Part shown: piece by piece, positions 22,090-25,897 of the stretch
Numbering within the stretch: position 1 is the stretch's first letter
How the letters are laid out: every line of letters begins with the position of its first letter
Virus record (IMG/VR): IMGVR_UViG_3300025120_000483
Location: 1 to 25,897 of that record
Reading direction: 5' to 3' (one strand)
From: a virus
DNA length: 25,897 nucleotides
Made by a program: the position numbers and the translations under genes
The notes under the pieces: model-generated
Databases searched by the model: none
Told to the model about the DNA's origin: nothing
What the model saw: only the letters and a program-made list of their open reading frames with translations

Positions 22090-23181
22090 TCAGAAGAAAT
22101 AAAAGAAACGGCCGGAGGTGAGTTAACTCAAGGCGAGTTTAAAATCAAAAAACAAGTTAAAAAATTAACACAAAAAGATACTCCAATAAAAGTAAATTTT
22201 AATAAAGAAAATAAAGAAGAAGAAGTAGAAAGTAAAGACACTGTATTAAAAGTAGATTTAAAAAAAGAAGAATCAAAAGATGCTATTATACAAGAAATTA
22301 CTGAAACTAAAGAAGTAAAAGAAGAAGTAAAAGAAGAAGTAAAAGAAGAAGTAAACTTAAAGCTACCTGAAGGAATAAATAAACTTATAGAGTTTATGCA
22401 AGAAACTGGTGGAACTGTAAAAGATTATGTTAGACTAGATACTGACATTTCTAGTGTTGACGAAAACACTTTATTAAAAGAATATTATAAAAGTACTAAA
22501 CCACATCTTAACATTGAAGAAATTGATTTTATAATGCAAGATCAATTTGGAGTTGATGAAGATCTGGATGAAGAGCGAGATATAAAGAAAAAGAAACTCG
22601 CCTTTAAAGAAGAAATTGCAAATGCCAAGAGTTTTTTGGAAGACGCTAAGGAAAAATATTACGAAGATATCAAGTTGAGACCTAACGTAACCCAAAGTCA
22701 ACAAAAAGCAACAGAATTTTTCAATAGATACAATAAAGAACAAGAAAAAGCAAACACACAACAGCAAGAGTTTATTAATTTAACTAACGAATATTTTTCT
22801 GAAGATTTCAAAGGTTTTGAGTTTAACGTAGGAGAAAAGAGGTTTAGTTATAATGTTAATAATGCTCAAGAGTTAGCCAATAAACAAGCTAAATTATCAG
22901 ACTTCACTAAGATGTTCTTAAATGAAGATGGTTCAATAGCTGACTATAAAGGTTACCACAAAGCTATGTTTGCTGCTAGAAATGCCGATACAATAGCTAA
23001 ACATTTTTATGAACAAGGTAAATCCGATGGAATTAAAGATATAGTTAATAAGTCTAAAAATATAGAAACATCATCAAGGCCTCAAAACAATGGTGATATT
23101 TTTATTGGAGGAATGAAAGTAAAAGCAATATCTGGCGTTGATAGTTCTAAGTTGAAAATACAAACAAAAAATAAAAACTAA
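22087..23181 (+). CDS. probable scaffold protein, 364 aa
   Basis: The gene lies between portal and major capsid, the standard place for a scaffolding protein. The 364 residues are highly charged and mostly helical. Residues 1-95 are disordered and Lys/Glu-rich, with a repeat VKEEVKEEVKEEV (22318-22353). The middle (about 170-260) is a long charged coil (KEEIANAKSFLEDAKEKYYE). The C-terminal end has a compact segment (DIFIGGMKVKAISG), similar to the capsid-binding tail of scaffolds in crAss-like phages by my recollection. No protease motif is seen. Scaffold is assigned by position and composition, so moderate confidence. Confidence 0.75.
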   Translation: MSEEIKETAGGELTQGEFKIKKQVKKLTQKDTPIKVNFNKENKEEEVESKDTVLKVDLKKEESKDAIIQEITETKEVKEEVKEEVKEEVNLKLPEGINKLIEFMQETGGTVKDYVRLDTDISSVDENTLLKEYYKSTKPHLNIEEIDFIMQDQFGVDEDLDEERDIKKKKLAFKEEIANAKSFLEDAKEKYYEDIKLRPNVTQSQQKATEFFNRYNKEQEKANTQQQEFINLTNEYFSEDFKGFEFNVGEKRFSYNVNNAQELANKQAKLSDFTKMFLNEDGSIADYKGYHKAMFAARNADTIAKHFYEQGKSDGIKDIVNKSKNIETSSRPQNNGDIFIGGMKVKAISGVDSSKLKIQTKNKN

Positions 23182-23192
23182 AAACTAAAATT

Positions 23193-24680
23193 ATGAGTTT
23201 ATCAGGTGGGAGTTTTCCCGCGTCAATAGTGCCTTCTCAAGCGAGAATGGCATTGCAAAGTAATTTTCTAGAGTTCAATACTGGAGCTGGAAAAGATTTT
23301 GCACAACAATATCTACCTGAGCTTTACGAAGCAGAAGTAGAAAGATACGGAAACAGGACTTTGTCTGGTTTCTTGAGAATGGTAGGAGCTGAAATGCCTA
23401 TGACTTCTGATCAAATTATTTGGTCTGAACAAAATAGATTGCATATCGCATATAAAGGTGTTACACAACCTATCAACGGCGCTGCTGGGGTATTTAAAGT
23501 AACTCCATCTTTAGCTGCTCCAAATACTACTACTAGTATTGCTGTTAGAAAAGGACAAACTGTTCTTTTATCTGACCAAGCTACTGGTTTAGTAACTGCT
23601 AAAGTTTACGTTGTCAATGTATTTGATGCTGTAAACGCTGGTGGAAATCCAGTACTTAACGGAGAATCTGATGCTTTAAGTTTCACATGCTCACCTTACG
23701 GATCTGACACTTTACCTGCTGCCTTAACAGCTAACACTGGAGTTAATATGTTCGTTTATGGTTCTGAATTTAAAAAAGGTGATACTGGAATGGAAGGTTC
23801 TATTGAGCCATCTTTCACTCAGTTTTCTAACAGACCTGTAATTATCAAAGACAAGTACGAAATCAATGGTTCTGATACTGCTCAAATTGGGTGGGTTGAA
23901 GTTGCTACTGAAGACGGAACATCTGGATATTTATGGTATCTAAAGGCTGAGTCTGAAACTAGACTACGTTTTGAAGATTATCTTGAAATGATGATGGTTG
24001 AGGGCAAGAAAGCTCCGACTGGAACTGTATTAAGAACATCAGGACTAGAAGGTACTGAAGGTATGTTCGAAGCTATCGAAGCAAGAGGAAATATTTATTC
24101 TGGATTTGCTGGTGCTGCTGCTCCTGGAGCTGGTGCATTAGGAGATTTTGATGAGATCCTTAAAAACTTAGATAAGCAAGGTGCTATTGAAGAAAACATG
24201 TTATTCTTATCAAGATCTACGGCTCTTGATTTTGATGATATGATTGCTGCTATGGCAGGTGGAGGTTTTGCTTCTACAGCTTCAGCTTCTTATGGTTTAT
24301 TTGATAACGAACAAGAAATGGCATTAAACTTTGGATTTTCAGGATTCAGAAGAGGTTCTTATGACTTCTACAAGACTGACTGGAAATATCTAAATGATGC
24401 TACGACTAGAGGATTAGATAAGGCTATTGATGGTGTTTTAGTTCCTGCTGGAACTTCAACAGTATACGATCAAATGCTAGGTTCTAACATTAGACGTCCT
24501 TTCTTACATGTACGTTACAGAGCTTCTGAAACTGAAGATCGAAGATTCAAAAACTGGATTACTGGTTCAGTTGGAGGAGCTTACACTTCTGATTTAGATG
24601 CAATGTCTGTACATTTCTTATCTGAAAGATGTTTAGTTACACAAGCTGCTAATAACTTCGTGTTATTCAAAGGAGCATAA
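23193..24680 (+). CDS. major capsid protein, HK97 fold
   Basis: The 495-residue protein builds the icosahedral head. Length, position after the scaffold, and the C-terminal segment (VHFLSERCLVTQAANNFVLF) fit capsid proteins of crAss-like and related phages. The N-terminus (MSLSGGSFPASIVPSQARMA) runs into a helical arm (LPELYEAEVERYGNRTLSGF), followed by a beta domain insert (about 95-230) with Gly/Ser-rich loops, and a helix-beta core (LWYLKAESETRLRFEDYLEM, about 248-267; FRRGSYDFYKTDWKYLND, about 390-407). Codons are more uniform than in the neighbours, consistent with high expression. This is the likely main client of the phage chaperonins. Confidence 0.9.
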   Translation: MSLSGGSFPASIVPSQARMALQSNFLEFNTGAGKDFAQQYLPELYEAEVERYGNRTLSGFLRMVGAEMPMTSDQIIWSEQNRLHIAYKGVTQPINGAAGVFKVTPSLAAPNTTTSIAVRKGQTVLLSDQATGLVTAKVYVVNVFDAVNAGGNPVLNGESDALSFTCSPYGSDTLPAALTANTGVNMFVYGSEFKKGDTGMEGSIEPSFTQFSNRPVIIKDKYEINGSDTAQIGWVEVATEDGTSGYLWYLKAESETRLRFEDYLEMMMVEGKKAPTGTVLRTSGLEGTEGMFEAIEARGNIYSGFAGAAAPGAGALGDFDEILKNLDKQGAIEENMLFLSRSTALDFDDMIAAMAGGGFASTASASYGLFDNEQEMALNFGFSGFRRGSYDFYKTDWKYLNDATTRGLDKAIDGVLVPAGTSTVYDQMLGSNIRRPFLHVRYRASETEDRRFKNWITGSVGGAYTSDLDAMSVHFLSERCLVTQAANNFVLFKGA

Positions 24681-24710
24681 TTAATAATTAACATTTAAAA
24701 AAATAAGAAA

Positions 24711-24998
24711 ATGGGTTTAATAAATATCATACCACAAGATTCACTTCCTGAAAATCCAGGAGTGAATGAATTAATAGATTCTGGAACAAGTGCATTATCA
24801 GTAGCTGTGGGTACTGTTACTCTTGGAACTAATACTATTGTTTACACAGCCACAACAGGTACATTACCATCTGCTCAAGAAATTTTTGATCTATGGGCGC
24901 CAGTTGCTGGGGCTGCTAACGGAGCCGCTGGCCCCGCTGTAGTGGCACCAAGAATAATTGCTAGCAATGGTGATGTTCTTTATCCTACTGTTTCGTAG
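24711..24998 (+). CDS. small capsid-proximal protein, 95 aa
   Basis: A 95-residue protein (MGLINIIPQDSLPENPGVNE) with beta-like Thr/Val-rich middle (SVAVGTVTLGTNTIVYTATT, about 30-49) and an Ala/Gly-rich segment. It follows the capsid gene by 30 nt and is the last gene before a strong terminator, so it is expressed with capsid. A decoration or minor head protein is plausible. I do not recognise the family. Confidence 0.7.
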   Translation: MGLINIIPQDSLPENPGVNELIDSGTSALSVAVGTVTLGTNTIVYTATTGTLPSAQEIFDLWAPVAGAANGAAGPAVVAPRIIASNGDVLYPTVS

Positions 24999-25014
24999 GA
25001 CATAAAAATAACAA

Positions 25015-25040
25015 GATCCCGCTTCGGCGGGGTCTTTTTT
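25015..25040 (+). terminator. intrinsic terminator after the capsid operon
   Basis: GATCCCGC (25015-25022), loop TTCG, GCGGGGTC (25027-25034), then six T. The stem is eight pairs including one T-G wobble and is G/C-rich with a stable UUCG loop. It ends transcription that has passed through the capsid and 95-residue genes. It is the only strong plus-strand intrinsic terminator I see in the window. Confidence 0.93.
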
Positions 25041-25062
25041 AATTATTATATTATATTATATT
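25041..25062 (+). promoter_or_regulatory. A/T-only leader after the terminator
   Basis: AATTATTATATTATATTAT (25041-25059) plus ATT precedes the ATG at 25063, matching the leader before the scaffold gene (22070-22088). Lying just after a strong terminator, it is either the leader of readthrough transcripts or part of an A/T-rich promoter; no recognisable promoter boxes are seen. Confidence 0.4.
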
Positions 25063-25878
25063 ATGAAAAATACAAAGAAAAAACCTACAGCAGTAGCTGT
25101 GGAAACAGTTGAAAAGACTGTTGAAACTCCTAAAGTAAAAAAAGATACTTGGGAATATAAAGATAGAAACTATTACTTAGTAGGTAACCAAGAACCTTTA
25201 ACATATACATTACCTAGTAAGCATAATAGAAAGTATCCTTTAGTATGGTTTGATCCAAAAAGAGGTTATGAAAGAGAATTAAGATACGCTACCAATCAAG
25301 AAAGTATATTTGTAGACGAGCAAAAAGGTCAAGTTACTCTAAAGCATATTGTTTTTGAAATGGGGCATTTAATGGTTCCAAAAGAAAAAAGAAATTTACA
25401 AGAATTTTTATATCATCACCCTCACAAGTCTTTAATATTTGCAGAATACGATTCTGAAGTTGAAGCTGTTGATGATGTAGATCAATTAGAAATAGAATTA
25501 CTAGCTATGAATGCTGCATCAGAAATGGAAGTTGACTTCGCTGAAGCTATATTAAGAGTAGAGATTGGATCTAAAGTATCTTCTATGAGTTCTAAAGAAC
25601 TTAAAAGAGATTTGCTACTATTTGCAAGAAAAAATCCTTATCTTTTCATTGAGTTAGCTAATGATGATAATGTTCATCTTAGAAATATTGCTATTGTAGC
25701 AGTTGAAAAAAGCATTATAAAACTAAGCGGTGATAATAGATCATTTTCTTGGGGATCTAATGATAGAAAATTAATGACAGTACCTTTTGATGAAAACCCT
25801 TATTCAGCAATGGCTGCGTGGTTTAAAACAGATGAAGGCTTGGAGGTTTTTAAATCTATAGAGAAAAAACTAAAATAA
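25063..25878 (+). CDS. conserved hypothetical phage protein, 271 aa
   Basis: A 271-residue soluble protein; I recall close relatives directly after the capsid gene in other Bacteroidota and marine phages, with no assigned function. The N-terminal 30 residues are Lys/Val/Thr-rich and disordered. A beta-rich part (YYLVGNQEPLTYTLPSKHNR; WFDPKRGYERELRYATN; VDEQKGQVTLKHIVFEMG) spans about 35-105, followed by a helical part (EIELLAMNAASEMEVDFAEA; SSKELKRDLLLFARKNPYLF) to 215 and a compact end (WGSNDRKLMTVPFDENPYSA). It could be a head or head-tail connector component. Its transcript probably starts after, or reads through, the terminator at 25015-25040. Confidence 0.8.
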   Translation: MKNTKKKPTAVAVETVEKTVETPKVKKDTWEYKDRNYYLVGNQEPLTYTLPSKHNRKYPLVWFDPKRGYERELRYATNQESIFVDEQKGQVTLKHIVFEMGHLMVPKEKRNLQEFLYHHPHKSLIFAEYDSEVEAVDDVDQLEIELLAMNAASEMEVDFAEAILRVEIGSKVSSMSSKELKRDLLLFARKNPYLFIELANDDNVHLRNIAIVAVEKSIIKLSGDNRSFSWGSNDRKLMTVPFDENPYSAMAAWFKTDEGLEVFKSIEKKLK

Positions 25879-25897
25879 CAAGTGATAATAGTATAAG

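Overview
The window is part of the genome of a low-GC (roughly one third G+C) tailed double-stranded DNA bacteriophage. The virion genes are recognisable: a repetitive tail fibre, terminase large subunit, portal, scaffold-like protein and HK97-type major capsid protein. The terminase (a deviant Walker A with Arg-Arg-Ser-Gly-Phe-Ser), the roughly 800-residue portal and the roughly 495-residue capsid protein look like those of crAss-like and other Bacteroidota podoviruses. Most start codons lack a Shine-Dalgarno and sit behind A/T-rich leaders, as is usual in Bacteroidota. A marine flavobacterial host is my inference from protein style, not proven by the sequence.

Layout. Positions 1-1508 hold a minus-strand block of six tiny genes (one cut by the window edge), of unknown function and probably early. 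Four of the transcription units start behind a nearly identical 25-bp element (102-126, 774-798, 1135-1159, 1484-1508). Its layout, TACGA followed by nine bases and then G, matches a T7-family RNA polymerase promoter. Positions 1509-1846 are non-coding and rich in inverted repeats; they separate this block from a plus-strand run that reaches the right end.

The plus-strand run reads: two Lys-rich repeat proteins (1847-3054); a 1232-residue fibre (3058-6756); a 97-residue unknown; GroEL and GroES (7152-8956); a possible winged-helix protein; an Ala/Lys-rich protein (9389-10531); then a lysis/accessory group containing a small membrane protein, a T7-lysozyme-type amidase and a membrane-anchored coiled-coil protein (10537-12163). 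Next comes a run of small basic Cys-containing proteins (12163-13978), an HExxH protein (13982-14869) and a two-TM holin-like protein (14862-15308). The morphogenesis block follows: a structural beta protein, small unknowns, a second GroES-like protein (16620-17216), candidate TerS, TerL, portal, scaffold, capsid, a 95-residue protein, an intrinsic terminator (25015-25040) and a 271-residue unknown.

How they work together. The genes are tightly packed, with many ATGA or TAATG stop/start overlaps, so translation is probably coupled. GroEL plus GroES plus a second GroES-like protein next to the packaging genes suggests a dedicated folding machine for capsid or fibre proteins. A short peptide motif, Asp-Gly-Ala-Ser and close variants, recurs in seven otherwise different Lys-rich proteins between 1847 and 14869 and is encoded by different synonymous codons. 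It looks like a shared signal such as a virion-targeting or cleavage tag. The motif, the T7-like promoter set and the double co-chaperonin arrangement are the three most interesting points.
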